A stretch of 64,000 nucleotides of DNA from Azospirillum brasilense (GTDB lineage: Bacteria > Pseudomonadota > Alphaproteobacteria > Azospirillales > Azospirillaceae): positions 2,476,501-2,540,500 of the forward strand of contig NZ_CP012914.1 in the NCBI RefSeq assembly GCF_001315015.1, in the 5' to 3' direction. The position numbers and the translations under genes are program-made. Below are positions 46,112 to 56,075 of the stretch, piece by piece. Below the pieces are notes generated by a model, which was not told the origin of the DNA, did no database searches, and was given only the letters and a program-made list of their open reading frames with translations. Each line of letters opens with the position of its first letter. Within the stretch, counting starts at the first letter, position 1.

Positions 46112-47335
46112 ATGAAGTTCCTCGATCAAGCCAAGGTGTATCTGAAAAGCGGCGACGGCGGCCCCGGCGCCATCGCTTTCCGCCGCGAGAAGTTCATCGA
46201 GTATGGCGGACCGGACGGCGGCAACGGCGGCCGCGGCGGCGATGTCGTGATCGAGGTCGTGAACGGCCTCAACACGCTGATCGACTACCGCTACAAGCAG
46301 CATTTCAAGGCGCAGCGCGGCAACCACGGCATGGGCGCCAACCGCAACGGCGCCAGGGGCGAGGACGTGGTCCTGCGCGTGCCGGTGGGCACCCAGATCC
46401 TCGACGAGGATCAGGAGACCGTCCTGCTCGACCTGACGGAGCCCGGCCAGCGCGTCGTCATCCTGAAGGGCGGCGACGGCGGCTTCGGCAACGCCCATTA
46501 CAAGACCCCGACCAACCGCGCCCCGCGCAAGTCGCATCCCGGCTGGCCGGGCGAGGAGCGCTGGGTCTGGCTGCGGCTGAAGCTGATCGCCGACACCGGC
46601 CTGCTCGGCCTGCCCAACGCCGGCAAGTCCACCTTCCTGGCCGCGACCACCGCGGCGCGCCCGAAGATCGCCGACTACCCCTTCACCACGCTGGCCCCCA
46701 ACCTGGGCGTCGTCCGCGCGGGCGACGAGGAGTTCGTCATCGCCGACATCCCCGGCCTGATCGAGGGCGCGCACGAGGGGCACGGGCTGGGCGACCGCTT
46801 CCTCGGCCATGTGGAGCGCACGCGCGTGCTGCTCCATCTGATCGACGGCACGGCGGAGGATGTGGTCCAGTCCTACACCACCATCCGCAACGAGCTGGTC
46901 GCCTATGGCGGCAACCTCGCCGACAAGCTGGAGATCATCGGTCTGAACAAGGCCGACGCCCTGCTCGACGAAGAGGTCGCGGAGAAGAAGGCGGCGCTTG
47001 AGGCGGCGTCGGGTGCGGAGGTGATGGTTCTGTCCGGCGCCACCGGCCAGGGCGTCCAGGCGGTGCTTTACCGCTTGCTCACGCTCATCAAACAGTCCAA
47101 GGAAGAGGAGCCCGACGTCATCCAGGCTCCGGTCACGCGCTCCATCCCCCGGGCCCCGGTCGGCCAGAAGATGGACGACGAGTATGCCGGCTGGAACGAG
47201 GAGACGGGCGAGTACGACGATCTCCCCGAAGAGCCGGACTCCGACTCGGACGGGGATGACTGGGACGATGAAGGCGACGATGACGGTGACGACACCGAGC
47301 ACAGCGGCAACGGCGACGACAACGCCAAAGGCTGA
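46112..47335 (+). CDS. obgE: GTPase ObgE/CgtA
   Basis: A 407-residue ribosome-associated GTPase acting in 50S maturation and stringent response. The Gly-rich Obg fold (1-158, [20 protein letters not shown] and [10 protein letters not shown]) precedes the G domain: G1 GLPNAGKST, switch TTLAPNLG, G3 [17 protein letters not shown]4 NKAD. The C-terminus is a long Asp/Glu tail (about 365-400), common in alphaproteobacteria. The longer frame begins upstream, but ATG 46112 is the family start. The end overlaps the probable proB start. Confidence 0.97.
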   Translation: MKFLDQAKVYLKSGDGGPGAIAFRREKFIEYGGPDGGNGGRGGDVVIEVVNGLNTLIDYRYKQHFKAQRGNHGMGANRNGARGEDVVLRVPVGTQILDEDQETVLLDLTEPGQRVVILKGGDGGFGNAHYKTPTNRAPRKSHPGWPGEERWVWLRLKLIADTGLLGLPNAGKSTFLAATTAARPKIADYPFTTLAPNLGVVRAGDEEFVIADIPGLIEGAHEGHGLGDRFLGHVERTRVLLHLIDGTAEDVVQSYTTIRNELVAYGGNLADKLEIIGLNKADALLDEEVAEKKAALEAASGAEVMVLSGATGQGVQAVLYRLLTLIKQSKEEEPDVIQAPVTRSIPRAPVGQKMDDEYAGWNEETGEYDDLPEEPDSDSDGDDWDDEGDDDGDDTEHSGNGDDNAKG

Positions 47336-48476
47336 TACCTCCTCTCTGCTCCCCACCTTGCTCGATGCGCGGCGGCTGGTCGTCAAGATCGGCTCCGCCC
47401 TGCTCGTCGACAGCGCCACCGGCCGGATGCGCCGCGAGTGGCTGGACGCGCTGGCCGACGACGTGGCCGCCTGCCGCAAGCGCGGCCAGGAGGTGGTGAT
47501 CGTCACCTCCGGCGCCGTCGCCTGCGGGCGCGAGCATCTCGGCCTCGTCGGGCGCGCCCTGCGGCTGGAGGAGAAGCAGGCCGCCGCCGCCACCGGCCAG
47601 ATCCGGCTTGCCGCCGCCTATCAGGAGACGCTGGCCCGCCACGGCCTGACCGTCGCCCAGGTGCTGGTGACGCTGGAGGACACGGAGGAGCGCCGCCGCC
47701 ACCTCAACGGCCGCGCCACCATCGACACGCTGCTTAAGCTCGGCGCCGTCCCCGTCATCAACGAGAACGACACGGTCGCCACCGCGGAGATCCGCTTCGG
47801 CGACAACGACCGTCTGGCTGCCCGCGTCGCCCAGATGATCAGCGCCGACACGCTGGTCCTGCTGTCGGACATCGATGGCCTCTACACCGCCGACCCGCGC
47901 AAGGACCCTGACGCCCGGCACATCCCGGTCGTCCAGGAACTGACCTCCGACATCGAGAACATGGCGGGCGAGCCGCCGCCGGGCTACAGCTCCGGCGGCA
48001 TGGTGACCAAGATCGTCGCGGCCCGCGTCGCGCTGGCCGCCGGCTGCCGCATGGTCATCGCCAAGGGCAAGCGCATGAACCCGCTGGCCGCGCTGGAGCA
48101 GCGGCCCGAGCAGGGCGGCGCGCTGTGCACGTGGTTCCTGCCCGCGGCCTCCCCCTCCTCCGCCCGCAAGGCGTGGATCGGCGGCAACCTGAACGCCCAC
48201 GGCGCGCTGACGGTGGACGCCGGCGCGCTGTCGGCGCTCGCCCGCGGGGCCAGCCTGCTCCCCGCCGGGGTGCGCGCCGTCGAGGGCGACTTCGAGCGCG
48301 GCGACGTGGTGGTGGTCAAGGCGCCGGACGGGCGCGAGGTGGCGCGCGGCCTGACCGCCTACGCCGCCGAGGACGCCCGCCGCATCGCCGGCCGCAAGAG
48401 CCACGAGATCGAGGAGATCCTCGGCTACCGGGGCCGCGACGAGATGATCCACCGCGACGATCTGGTGGTGCGGTGA
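47280..48476 (+). CDS. proB: Glutamate 5-kinase
   Basis: A 398-residue enzyme making gamma-glutamyl phosphate from glutamate, the first step of proline synthesis. The amino-acid kinase domain begins [12 protein letters not shown], with [35 protein letters not shown] and [12 protein letters not shown]. The C-terminal PUA domain (about 300-398) is present. Three ATGs are possible in the obgE tail; 47280 has GAAGG upstream, giving a 56-base overlap. An unusual Thr/Ala-rich N-terminal stretch before DARRLV leaves the start uncertain. Confidence 0.95.
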   Translation: MTVTTPSTAATATTTPKADTSSLLPTLLDARRLVVKIGSALLVDSATGRMRREWLDALADDVAACRKRGQEVVIVTSGAVACGREHLGLVGRALRLEEKQAAAATGQIRLAAAYQETLARHGLTVAQVLVTLEDTEERRRHLNGRATIDTLLKLGAVPVINENDTVATAEIRFGDNDRLAARVAQMISADTLVLLSDIDGLYTADPRKDPDARHIPVVQELTSDIENMAGEPPPGYSSGGMVTKIVAARVALAAGCRMVIAKGKRMNPLAALEQRPEQGGALCTWFLPAASPSSARKAWIGGNLNAHGALTVDAGALSALARGASLLPAGVRAVEGDFERGDVVVVKAPDGREVARGLTAYAAEDARRIAGRKSHEIEEILGYRGRDEMIHRDDLVVR

Positions 48477-49156
48477 GCGTTTCGATCGTGGGCCGCCCGC
48501 CTCTCCAGGCCATCCTGTGGGACATCGACGGCACGCTGCTCGACAGCGAGCCGTGGCACCAGCGCGCCACCATCGCGGTCTGCCGGCTGCATGGCCATGT
48601 TATGTCCGACACGGACTACGCGGCCACGCTGGGCGTCGCCTTCCCCGAACTGTACGCCCGGCTGCACGCCGCCCGGCCCATGGCCCTGACCTTCCGGGAA
48701 TGGGCGGACGCCATCACCGACCTCTATCTGGAACGCATCGCCGAGGTCGAGGCGCGGGCCGGCGCCCTGGCGCTGGTCGACGCCTTCGCGGAGCGGGGAT
48801 TGCTGCAGGCCTGCGTGTCGAACAGCGGACGCCGCGTGGTGGAGGCCAACCTGCGCCACATGGGAAGCCCGCATTTCCTGTTCGGCCTCAGCCGCGACGA
48901 CGTGAGCAAGGGCAAGCCGGACCCCGAGCCCTACCTGACCGCCGCCGCCCGCCTCGGCGTGCCGCCCGCGGCCTGCGCGGTGATCGAAGACAGCCCGACC
49001 GGCGCCCGCGCCGCCAGGGCCGCCGGCATGCTGACCATCGCCTGGCCCCAGCACGCCGACCTGCTGTTCGAGGCCGCCGACCATGTGGTGGAGGACCCGG
49101 CGGCGCTGGACTGGGATGGCCTCTGCGGCGTCGCGGAGCGCATGGCGGCGGATTGA
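48473..49156 (+). CDS. HAD-superfamily hydrolase (beta-phosphoglucomutase/phosphatase type)
   Basis: A 227-residue cytosolic phosphatase. Motif I is [33 protein letters not shown], and [15 protein letters not shown] helical cap lies between I and II. It overlaps the proB stop by GTGA. The substrate cannot be told from sequence. Confidence 0.9.
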   Translation: MSVSIVGRPPLQAILWDIDGTLLDSEPWHQRATIAVCRLHGHVMSDTDYAATLGVAFPELYARLHAARPMALTFREWADAITDLYLERIAEVEARAGALALVDAFAERGLLQACVSNSGRRVVEANLRHMGSPHFLFGLSRDDVSKGKPDPEPYLTAAARLGVPPAACAVIEDSPTGARAARAAGMLTIAWPQHADLLFEAADHVVEDPAALDWDGLCGVAERMAAD

Positions 49157-49237
49157 CGCGCTGCCGGTCGGCACGCGACGCCGCAACCACGGCATGACAT
49201 GATCCGGATGCACACCCTTGCATTCGATTGCCGAACC

Positions 49238-49777
49238 ATGCCGCACCCCGCGACGCGCGCGTTTCTTACCGTCCTCATCGCCTTATGGGCGTTTCCGGCG
49301 GCGGGAAAGGACCCGGACGTGCCGCCTGTGGACCCGCCCAACCGCTGGCACCGGATGGGACCCACCGACGCCGAGTCGAGCAGCCGCTGCATCGGCCAGT
49401 TGATCAGCCCCATCTGCACGTTGGAAACCCTGCTCGCGTGCTTCGACCATGCCATAAACGCCCTCTGCACGCTCGCGACCGGAAGAAAAATACGAGCGGA
49501 GTACATGGACGGACGAGGCAAAGGCACCACGCTTTACCGGGTCGTCATGGCGCGCCGGCTCACGCCACGGGACATCCCGAGACGCTGCCTCAACGATGAT
49601 CTGGAACCGACGTGCAAAGCCGGCGATGTCCAGATCACCCTGAGCAAGCGCTCGTGCTGGAGCTACGGCTGCCCACCACCCGACAAGGACCCCGTCAAGA
49701 TGGGCACAACCTATAACTTGCGGAAGGAAGGCGATGGCCGATGGATCGTCTTCGAGTGGTATTCACCGCCTTATTGA
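49238..49777 (+). CDS. Secreted Cys-rich hypothetical protein
   Basis: A 179-residue protein I do not recognise. A signal peptide (MPHPATRAFLTVLIALWAFPAAG, cut before KDP) precedes a mature part with about seven cysteines (RCIG, ICTLETLLACF, LCTL, RCLND, TCKAG, SCWSYGC), suggesting several disulfides. An in-frame ATG at 49199 would add 13 residues before the signal; 49238 gives the cleaner signal peptide. Its stop is 9 bases from that of the convergent GH108-like gene. Confidence 0.7.
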   Translation: MPHPATRAFLTVLIALWAFPAAGKDPDVPPVDPPNRWHRMGPTDAESSSRCIGQLISPICTLETLLACFDHAINALCTLATGRKIRAEYMDGRGKGTTLYRVVMARRLTPRDIPRRCLNDDLEPTCKAGDVQITLSKRSCWSYGCPPPDKDPVKMGTTYNLRKEGDGRWIVFEWYSPPY

Positions 49778-49785
49778 AGGTGCTG

Positions 49786-51021
49786 TTATTTATGATTTCT
49801 TCTTGGAAATGCAAAATATCCAGAGCGATCCCTCTCATCATTTCTTTGATTCCTTAAATGCTCCACCCTCCTGCCAAAAAGATAATATGAAAGCCTCTTA
49901 GCCAAGCCATCATCCGTTGCGAGATAGGAATAGGCCGCAAGAGTCCCCTGCCCCATTTGCCTGTCTTTCGGCATTTCAGGATAGCCATTCTCCCGAAACA
50001 CCCGGTTCATCGCATCCTGGATGATCTCCGTTCCTCGGCTCCGGCCGAACCGGAACAGGGTGTCGGCGAAGGCCGCCGCCGCTTCGTCGTTTCCGATCTC
50101 GTCCAGCGCTTTCCGGCCACCGACGGTCCGCAGCACATCGTCGAAATAGTAAGGGTAAATCGCCGCGCGCTGCCCCACCGTCAGTTGATCGGGTTTCCGG
50201 ACCTTTTCGAGACCCGGCAGATCCTCCTTCGCCCGATCCAGAATATCCTGCGTGATCCCGCTTGCCGCTCCCGACCCCGGATGCGTCGTCATTCCGCCTT
50301 CCATGGCGAAGATTTCCGCGTAGATCAGCCGTTGGTTCGGCGACAGGTTCGGCACCCGCGCGAGGGCCTCGTTGAAATTCCTCCACGCTCCGGGCTGCTT
50401 CTTGAAATATTCGACTTTGAAATTGGGCAATTCCGGAATGTCCGGATTTTTGCTTTCATCCACAGTCACGGCATCCGTTGCCGTCTTCGGCTTGGAATTC
50501 TCCGCCACGTCGATCCTGCGGTCGCGCAGCCAGCTCTCGATCTCGTAGGCATCCTCGACCCGTGACGGTGCACCGGACCGCCCCGCCTTGTCCCTCACCG
50601 AGAAACCGGATGCCGCGTCCATTCCATCGGTGCCCACTCCATCGGCGTCGTCATCCGTGGCCGAGGACCGATCCGCGAACGGCTCGAACCGTGAGAAATC
50701 GCCATCGACGATCAGACGTCCGGTAGCGTCGGTTTCCCCGTCGGTGCCATAGACCCGCTCGAACTGGCGCGTGACGTAATCGGCATACTCCTGGTCCGAC
50801 CGATAGCGTGGGTCCTCGATCAGGTGATTCAAGGCGTCCGCGGGATTTGGCAGTCCGTCGGCCTTGTCGTCGGAAACGGACTCGGTGGCCGGCATCGACG
50901 CCGCGTCGAACTCTTCGTCGCCCGCAGCATTCTTCGTGTCGGTGGAAGGCCCGGCATCGTCGGACGGGTCTTCGCTGGACTCCACCAAAGAAAAAGGGCC
51001 GGCCCGCTGGCCAGCCCCCAT
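49786..51021 (-). CDS. GH108-like (putative muramidase) protein with acidic N-terminus
   Basis: A 411-residue protein. Residues 1-190 are acidic and low-complexity (Asp/Ser/Thr). From about 215 there is a glycoside hydrolase 108 pattern: YAEIFAMEGGMTTHPGSGAASGITQDIL (E-G-G with candidate catalytic Glu), then LTVGQRAAIYPYYFDDVL and the PG_binding_3-like ADTLFRFGRSRGTEIIQDAMNRVFRENGY. GH108 proteins are phage-type or secretion-linked muramidases. No signal peptide is visible. The 3' part (49786-49960) is notably AT-richer than its surroundings. The start (ATG 51021) is uncertain. Confidence 0.65.
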   Translation of the reverse strand: MGAGQRAGPFSLVESSEDPSDDAGPSTDTKNAAGDEEFDAASMPATESVSDDKADGLPNPADALNHLIEDPRYRSDQEYADYVTRQFERVYGTDGETDATGRLIVDGDFSRFEPFADRSSATDDDADGVGTDGMDAASGFSVRDKAGRSGAPSRVEDAYEIESWLRDRRIDVAENSKPKTATDAVTVDESKNPDIPELPNFKVEYFKKQPGAWRNFNEALARVPNLSPNQRLIYAEIFAMEGGMTTHPGSGAASGITQDILDRAKEDLPGLEKVRKPDQLTVGQRAAIYPYYFDDVLRTVGGRKALDEIGNDEAAAAFADTLFRFGRSRGTEIIQDAMNRVFRENGYPEMPKDRQMGQGTLAAYSYLATDDGLAKRLSYYLFGRRVEHLRNQRNDERDRSGYFAFPRRNHK

Positions 51022-51099
51022 CCGGTCGCACGTGTTCCGTGTCCGTCACCGAGCATGCAAAGAATTTATTCCCTCTTCAACCGCGCGACGCATGGCGCA

Positions 51100-51843
51100 T
51101 CACCCCTTCGTGACGAAGAAATAGACCGTCATCGCCACGCCCACGAGGATCACGAACTTGCGCAGGATCGGCGGCGGGATGTGGCGGGCGACGGCGGCCC
51201 CGGCATAGCCGCCGGCCACGGCAGCCACCATCATGATGAGCGCCTCGGTCCAATAGACCGCACCGCCGAAGGCGAAGGCCACCACCGCCACCGCGTTGAG
51301 GCAGCCCGAAACCAGCGCCTTCAGCCCGTTCATCGCGTGCAGGTCGGTCAGGCCGAAGACGCCCAGCGTCGCCAGGATCAGGATGCCGATCCCCCCGCCG
51401 AAATAGCCGCCGTAGATGGCGATGAAGAACTGCACGATCAGCACCGTGCCGTGGCCGACCTTGAAGTTGCGGCGGATGTAGGCCGACACCTTCGGGCCGA
51501 AGGCGAACAGAACCGTCGCGAACAGCAGCAGCCAGGGGATGACCGCCTCGAACACCCGCTGCGGCGTCCACAGCAGGAGCAGCGCGCCCAGCAGCCCACC
51601 GATCAGGCTGACGCCGAGGAAGGCCGGGAGGCTGACCTCCTTGATCCGCCCCAGCTCCCGCCGATAGCCGTAGGCGCTGGCCAGCGCGCCCGGCGACACC
51701 GCCACCGTGCTCGTCGCGTTGGCGTTCAGCGGCGGGACGCCGGCCATGATCAGCGCCGGGAAGGTCAGGAAGCTGCCGCCACCGGCCACGGCGTTGAGCA
51801 CGCCCGCGAAGAAGGCGGAGACGATCAGCAGCAGGGTCAGCAT
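51100..51843 (-). CDS. TSUP-family (TauE/SafE) membrane transporter
   Basis: A 247-residue inner-membrane protein with about eight hydrophobic segments in two repeats. It begins FFAGVLNAVAGGGSFLTFPALIMAGVPPLNANATSTVA and repeats as IYGGYFGGGIGILILATLG in the second half, the DUF81/TauE signature. The family exports sulfite or other small organosulfur anions; the substrate here is unknown. Confidence 0.92.
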   Translation of the reverse strand: MLTLLLIVSAFFAGVLNAVAGGGSFLTFPALIMAGVPPLNANATSTVAVSPGALASAYGYRRELGRIKEVSLPAFLGVSLIGGLLGALLLLWTPQRVFEAVIPWLLLFATVLFAFGPKVSAYIRRNFKVGHGTVLIVQFFIAIYGGYFGGGIGILILATLGVFGLTDLHAMNGLKALVSGCLNAVAVVAFAFGGAVYWTEALIMMVAAVAGGYAGAAVARHIPPPILRKFVILVGVAMTVYFFVTKG

Positions 51844-51952
51844 GGGGCCACGGTCCGGCGGGTGGAAAAAGCCCGCGGACTATGCCCTCTCGGCAACGCT
51901 TACGGTACTGCGTTTTCGGCGGTGCGGTAATTCACATGGCGCTGTTGTTGGT

Positions 51953-52804
51953 TCAGCGGGCCGGAGGAAGCGTACGGAGGTAGGCGACCAGGGCGACCAG
52001 CTCGCCCTCGCTCATGGCCTTGTAATAGTGATAGCCCATGGGCGGGCTCAGCCGGCTGCCGTCGGGACGTACACCCTCGGTGATCGCCTTGCCGATCTCC
52101 GCGTCGGTCCAAGTGCCCAGCCCATGCTCCTTGTCCTGCGTGATGTTGCGGGACACGGCGTTGCCCCACGGCCCGGTGAAGTTGCGTCCGCCGGCCCCCA
52201 TGCGGGTCGTGTCGAGCCGCCCGTCCGGCAGCATCGGCGTGTGGCACTCCATGCAGTGGCCGAGCGGGCCGGCCATGTACGCGCCGTACGTCACCGGGTC
52301 CGTACGCGGCACCTCCGCCACCGTCCCGACCGGCGGGCCATAGGCGGCGGGCAGCGCCATGCGGTACTCCGACTTCGGGACAGAATGCCGCACCGGCGGC
52401 ACGCTGCGCAGATAGGCGACGATGGCGCGCAGGTCACCGTCCGACAGGCCGCGGTAGAAGCCGAAGGGCATCGGCGGGCCGATCAGGCTGCCGTCGGGCC
52501 GCCGGCCCTCGCGGATGGCGGTGACGAGCTGCTCGTCGGTCCAGCGCCCGATCCCCGTCTCCGGGTCCGGCGTGATGTTGGAGGCGTAGGCGGTGAAGGG
52601 GTCCTCGACGAAGGGTGTCCCGCCGGCCATCTCCCGTCCCGCGACCGGGCCGTTCGGCCCTTGCGGCGTATGGCAGTTGCCGCAGGCGACGATGCCGTTG
52701 ACCAGGGCGCGTCCCCGCTCCAATGGTGTTTCCGCCCAGACCGATCCCCCCAGGCACACCATTCCAACGGCCACGGCGGCGCCGCGGCGGACCAGCCGGT
52801 TCAT
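51953..52804 (-). CDS. Periplasmic diheme c-type cytochrome
   Basis: A 283-residue exported protein with a signal peptide (MNRLVRRGAAVAVGMVCLGGSVWA). Two heme c motifs, CGNCH and CMECH, sit in two similar cytochrome-c domains, each with a NITxDxExGxGxWTDxExxxAIxEGxRPDGS segment. This is the type found as electron acceptor of periplasmic alcohol/aldehyde or nicotinate-type dehydrogenases. No dehydrogenase gene is adjacent. The start is ATG 52804 with GGGAG upstream; the frame is 5 codons longer. Confidence 0.92.
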   Translation of the reverse strand: MNRLVRRGAAVAVGMVCLGGSVWAETPLERGRALVNGIVACGNCHTPQGPNGPVAGREMAGGTPFVEDPFTAYASNITPDPETGIGRWTDEQLVTAIREGRRPDGSLIGPPMPFGFYRGLSDGDLRAIVAYLRSVPPVRHSVPKSEYRMALPAAYGPPVGTVAEVPRTDPVTYGAYMAGPLGHCMECHTPMLPDGRLDTTRMGAGGRNFTGPWGNAVSRNITQDKEHGLGTWTDAEIGKAITEGVRPDGSRLSPPMGYHYYKAMSEGELVALVAYLRTLPPAR

Positions 52805-52985
52805 GAAAGGCTCCCTCACCGATGTTGCATGACGGCACGCTAACCACGCAACAATCCGCGGCCCAGGCTGAATGTTGAGTATTCCACTCAGCTTTTCGGC
52901 TTAGCCGGCATGGCTTTCGCGGAAACACAGGATCGGCTATGGTTCCGGCCCTTTTCAATTGGCGAACGCCACTGGAGTGAGACCG

Positions 52986-54266
52986 ATGTCCGCCCTGCTT
53001 GAGACCACCGACGCCTTGCACGATCAGATGCTCGCCCTCGGCCGCGCCGCCCGCGCCGCCGCCGCGGAGCTGGCGACCGTGCCAAGCCCGTCGAAGGATC
53101 AGGCCTTGCGGGCGGCGGCGGCCGCGATCCGCGCCCGCAAGGCGGAGATCCAGGCGGCCAACGACGCGGATGTCGCCGCCGCCCGGGAACGCGGCCTCGC
53201 CGGTCCCATGATCGAGCGCCTCGCCCTCAACGACGCCCGCATCGAGGCGATGGCCAAGGGGCTGGAGGACATCGCCGACTTCCCCGATCCCATCGGCGGC
53301 GTCATCGCCGAATGGACCCGCCCCAACGGGCTGGCCATCCAGCGCGTGCGCGTGCCGCTGGGGGTCATCGGCATCATCTACGAGAGCCGCCCCAACGTGA
53401 CCGCCGACGCCGGCGGCCTCTGCCTGAAGTCGGGCAACGCGGCGATCCTGCGCGGCGGGTCGGAGAGCATCCGCTCGTCCGGCGCCATCGCCGCCTGTCT
53501 GGCCGACGGGCTGCGCGCCGCCGGGCTGCCGGAGGCGGCGATCCAGCTCGTCCCCACCACGGACCGGGCGGCGGTCGGCCACATGCTGACCATGCGCGAC
53601 TTCATCGACGTGATCGTCCCGCGCGGCGGCAAGTCGCTGATCCAGCGCATCGCCGAAGAGAGCCGCATCCCGGTCATCAAGCATCTCGACGGCAACAACA
53701 CCGTCTATGTCGATGCCGGGGCCGACCCGGAGAAGGCGCGCAAGGTGGTGATGAACGCCAAAATGCGCCGCACCTCGATCTGCGGTGCCGCCGAAACGCT
53801 GCTCGTCGACCGCAAGATCGCCGACGCCGTCCTGCCGGTGCTGGTGAAGGACCTGCTGGACGCCGGCTGCGCCGTCCGCGGCGACGCCGCCGCCCAGGCC
53901 GCCGACCCGCGCGTGACGGCGGTGACGGCGGAGGACTGGGACACCGAGTATCTCGACGCCATCATCGCCTGCGGCGTGGTAGACGGGGTGGACGGGGCGA
54001 TCGACCACATCAACCGCCACGGCTCCCACCACACCGACGCCATCGTGACCGAGGATCCGGCGGCGGCGGAGCGCTTCCTCCAGCGCATCGACAGCGGCAT
54101 CGTGCTGTGGAACGCCAGCACCCAGTTCGCCGACGGCGGCGAGTTCGGCATGGGCGCGGAGATCGGCATCTCCACCGACAAGTTCCACGCCCGCGGCCCG
54201 GTCGGGGCGGAGCAGCTGACCAGCTACAAGTATGTCGTGCGCGGCGATGGCCAGACGCGGCCGTGA
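52986..54266 (+). CDS. proA: Gamma-glutamyl phosphate reductase
   Basis: A 426-residue enzyme reducing gamma-glutamyl phosphate to glutamate semialdehyde with NADPH, after Pro[28 protein letters not shown], the VPRGGKSLI segment and the catalytic Cys in [16 protein letters not shown] are present, and it ends [22 protein letters not shown]. Normally next to proB in this lineage, here separated from it by 4.5 kb. A TTG at 52959 is in frame; the ATG at 52986 is preferred. Confidence 0.97.
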   Translation: MSALLETTDALHDQMLALGRAARAAAAELATVPSPSKDQALRAAAAAIRARKAEIQAANDADVAAARERGLAGPMIERLALNDARIEAMAKGLEDIADFPDPIGGVIAEWTRPNGLAIQRVRVPLGVIGIIYESRPNVTADAGGLCLKSGNAAILRGGSESIRSSGAIAACLADGLRAAGLPEAAIQLVPTTDRAAVGHMLTMRDFIDVIVPRGGKSLIQRIAEESRIPVIKHLDGNNTVYVDAGADPEKARKVVMNAKMRRTSICGAAETLLVDRKIADAVLPVLVKDLLDAGCAVRGDAAAQAADPRVTAVTAEDWDTEYLDAIIACGVVDGVDGAIDHINRHGSHHTDAIVTEDPAAAERFLQRIDSGIVLWNASTQFADGGEFGMGAEIGISTDKFHARGPVGAEQLTSYKYVVRGDGQTRP

Positions 54267-54290
54267 GGTTTACGGCCCTGGAGCTTACGT

Positions 54291-54382
54291 CTGCCCCCTC
54301 CCCGACCCTCCCCCGCCTTCGGCGAGGGAGGGGGATTGATTCCCTCCCCTGCGAAGCGGGGGAGGGTTAGGGAGGGGGCAAG
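54291..54382. repeat. Dispersed GC-rich palindromic repeat, copy 3
   Basis: CTGCCCCCTCCCCGACCCTCCCC at the start, an internal hairpin (CTTCGGCGAGGG side) and the same terminal segment CCCTCCCCTGCGAAGCGGGGGAGGGTTAGGGAGGGGGCAA as copy 1. Its last bases, GGGAGGGGG, lie just upstream of the nadD ATG and appear to serve as its ribosome binding site. Confidence 0.85.
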
Positions 54383-54383
54383 C

Positions 54384-55001
54384 ATGGCGACACCCCCCCA
54401 CCGCTACGCCGGCCCGCTCCACGCCGGCCTGCGCATCGGGCTGCTCGGCGGCTCCTTCAACCCGGCCCACGCCGGGCACCGGCACATCAGCCTGTACGCG
54501 CTGAAGGCGCTGGGGCTGGATCAGGTGTGGTGGCTGGTCAGCCCGCAGAACCCGCTGAAGCCGGTGCGGGGCATGGCGCCGCTCGCCGAGCGGCTGGAGG
54601 AGGCCCGGCGCACCGCCCGCCATCCGGCCATCCGGGTCACCGCCATCGAGCGCGAGCTTGGCACCCGCTACACCGCCGACACGCTGGCCAAGCTCACGCT
54701 CCGCTTCCCCAAAACGCGCTTCGTCTGGCTGATGGGGGCGGACAATCTTCGGCAAATCCCCCGCTGGCGGCATTGGACGCGCATCTTCCGGCTGGTGCCG
54801 GTTGCAGTTCTCGCCCGTCCAACTTATTCTATGGGAGCGCTTGGTGGCATGGCCGCTCAGCGCTATGCCCGTCGCCGGGTGAGCATGCACGAGGCCAAGG
54901 GGTTGGCCGGTTCGAAAACACCGGCCTGGATTTTCCTCCGCAACCCTCTGCATCCGGCTTCGGCGACGGCGATCCGCCGGGCACGCGCCAGCGGGTCGTG
55001 A
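54384..55001 (+). CDS. nadD: Nicotinate-nucleotide adenylyltransferase
   Basis: A 205-residue enzyme forming deamido-NAD from nicotinate mononucleotide and ATP. The nucleotidyl-transferase start GLLGGSFNPAHAGHRHIS carries the H-x-G-H motif. WLVSPQNPLKP, FVWLMGADNLRQIPRW and the closing HPASATAIRRAR (ISSTxIR equivalent) are present. The product is used by nadE (22823). The ATG is 2 bases after a repeat element whose GGAGGGGG acts as ribosome binding site. It overlaps rsfS. Confidence 0.96.
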   Translation: MATPPHRYAGPLHAGLRIGLLGGSFNPAHAGHRHISLYALKALGLDQVWWLVSPQNPLKPVRGMAPLAERLEEARRTARHPAIRVTAIERELGTRYTADTLAKLTLRFPKTRFVWLMGADNLRQIPRWRHWTRIFRLVPVAVLARPTYSMGALGGMAAQRYARRRVSMHEAKGLAGSKTPAWIFLRNPLHPASATAIRRARASGS

Positions 55002-55438
55002 CCCTGTATCGCGAGGTAGGTACCATCAACACGTTCATCGAACCGGCCGCGCCCGTTGTGCGGCCCGCGCCCGTTCCCGTTCCCCAGCCGGACGAACTGA
55101 AGGCGCTCGTCGAGAAGTCCCTGGACGACGATCAGGCCGAGGACGTCGTCGTCATCGACCTTGCCGGCAAGACCACCATCGCCGACTACATGATCGTGGC
55201 GTCGGGCCGCAACACCCGGCACATCGCCGCCATGGCCATGAAGCTGGCCGACCGCATGAAGCAGGCCGGCCTGCGCGGCGTCGAGGTCGAGGGCCTGAAC
55301 CAGTGCGACTGGGTTCTGGTCGACGCCGGGGACGTCATCATCCACCTGTTCCGCCCGGAAGTCCGGACCTTCTACAACATCGAGAAGATGTGGGGTCTGG
55401 AGACGCCGCGGCCCTCCGCCGAGCGCATGAGCGCCTGA
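54998..55438 (+). CDS. rsfS: Ribosomal silencing factor RsfS
   Basis: A 146-residue protein that binds L14 and blocks subunit joining under starvation. The core is DDQAEDVVVIDLAGKTTIADYMIVASGRNTRHI, then EGLNQCDWVLVDAGDVIIHLFRPEVRTFYNIEKMWG, typical of the family. The GTG start at 54998 overlaps the nadD stop (GTGA). The N-terminal 35 residues are Pro/Val-rich and unusual, so a later start cannot be ruled out. Confidence 0.95.
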   Translation: MTLYREVGTINTFIEPAAPVVRPAPVPVPQPDELKALVEKSLDDDQAEDVVVIDLAGKTTIADYMIVASGRNTRHIAAMAMKLADRMKQAGLRGVEVEGLNQCDWVLVDAGDVIIHLFRPEVRTFYNIEKMWGLETPRPSAERMSA

Positions 55439-55479
55439 CGGACAACGCTCAGGACGGGTGACGAACGGGAGTCGGACCG

Positions 55480-55938
55480 ATGCGTCTGTGGCTTGCCGCG
55501 GTTGGGCGGTCACGGACCGGTCCGGCGCGCGACCTGTATGACGAGTATGCCGGCCGCCTCTCCTGGCCGCTGACGTTGCGCGAAGTCGAGGTGAAGAAAC
55601 GCCTCGCCTCCGACGAGCTGAAGCGGCAGGAGGCGGAGTTGCTTCTGGCCGCCATCCCCGCCGGGGCCATCGTCGTGGCCTTGGACGAGCGCGGCAAGAC
55701 CATCACCAGCGAAGCCTTCGCCGCCAAGATCGGCGGCTGGCGGGACCAGGGGGCGGGCGACATCGCCTTTCTCATCGGCGGGGCCGACGGCCACGGCGAC
55801 GCCGTGCGTGCGCGCGCCGATTTCCTTTTGGCCTTGGGCGCCATGACATGGCCGCATATGCTGGTGCGAGGCATGTTGGCGGAGCAAATCTACCGTGCCC
55901 AGCAAATTCTGGCCGGACACCCCTATCACCGTGCATGA
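55480..55938 (+). CDS. rlmH: 23S rRNA pseudouridine-1915 N3-methyltransferase
   Basis: A 152-residue SPOUT methyltransferase that methylates m3-pseudouridine 1915 on the 70S ribosome. FLIGGADG (SAM loop) and the C-terminal [32 protein letters not shown] are diagnostic. It follows rsfS by 41 bases. Confidence 0.97.
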   Translation: MRLWLAAVGRSRTGPARDLYDEYAGRLSWPLTLREVEVKKRLASDELKRQEAELLLAAIPAGAIVVALDERGKTITSEAFAAKIGGWRDQGAGDIAFLIGGADGHGDAVRARADFLLALGAMTWPHMLVRGMLAEQIYRAQQILAGHPYHRA

Positions 55939-56075
55939 CTCCCATTGTGCGCGTGCGCAGGCATGCCATTTTCTGATCCGGTCCAAGGCAATAAGAACCC
56001 GGCCACAAGAAGACTGGCGTCAGACCGTTCGACCGAGACCCGCAACCCGACCGTGACAGGCGTATGAGGACTGTG

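Noticed and set aside
51100..52804. Sulfite oxidation operon (TSUP plus diheme cytochrome)
   Set aside because: No sorA/soxCD-like oxidase is adjacent and there is a 109-base gap; the link is only proximity.
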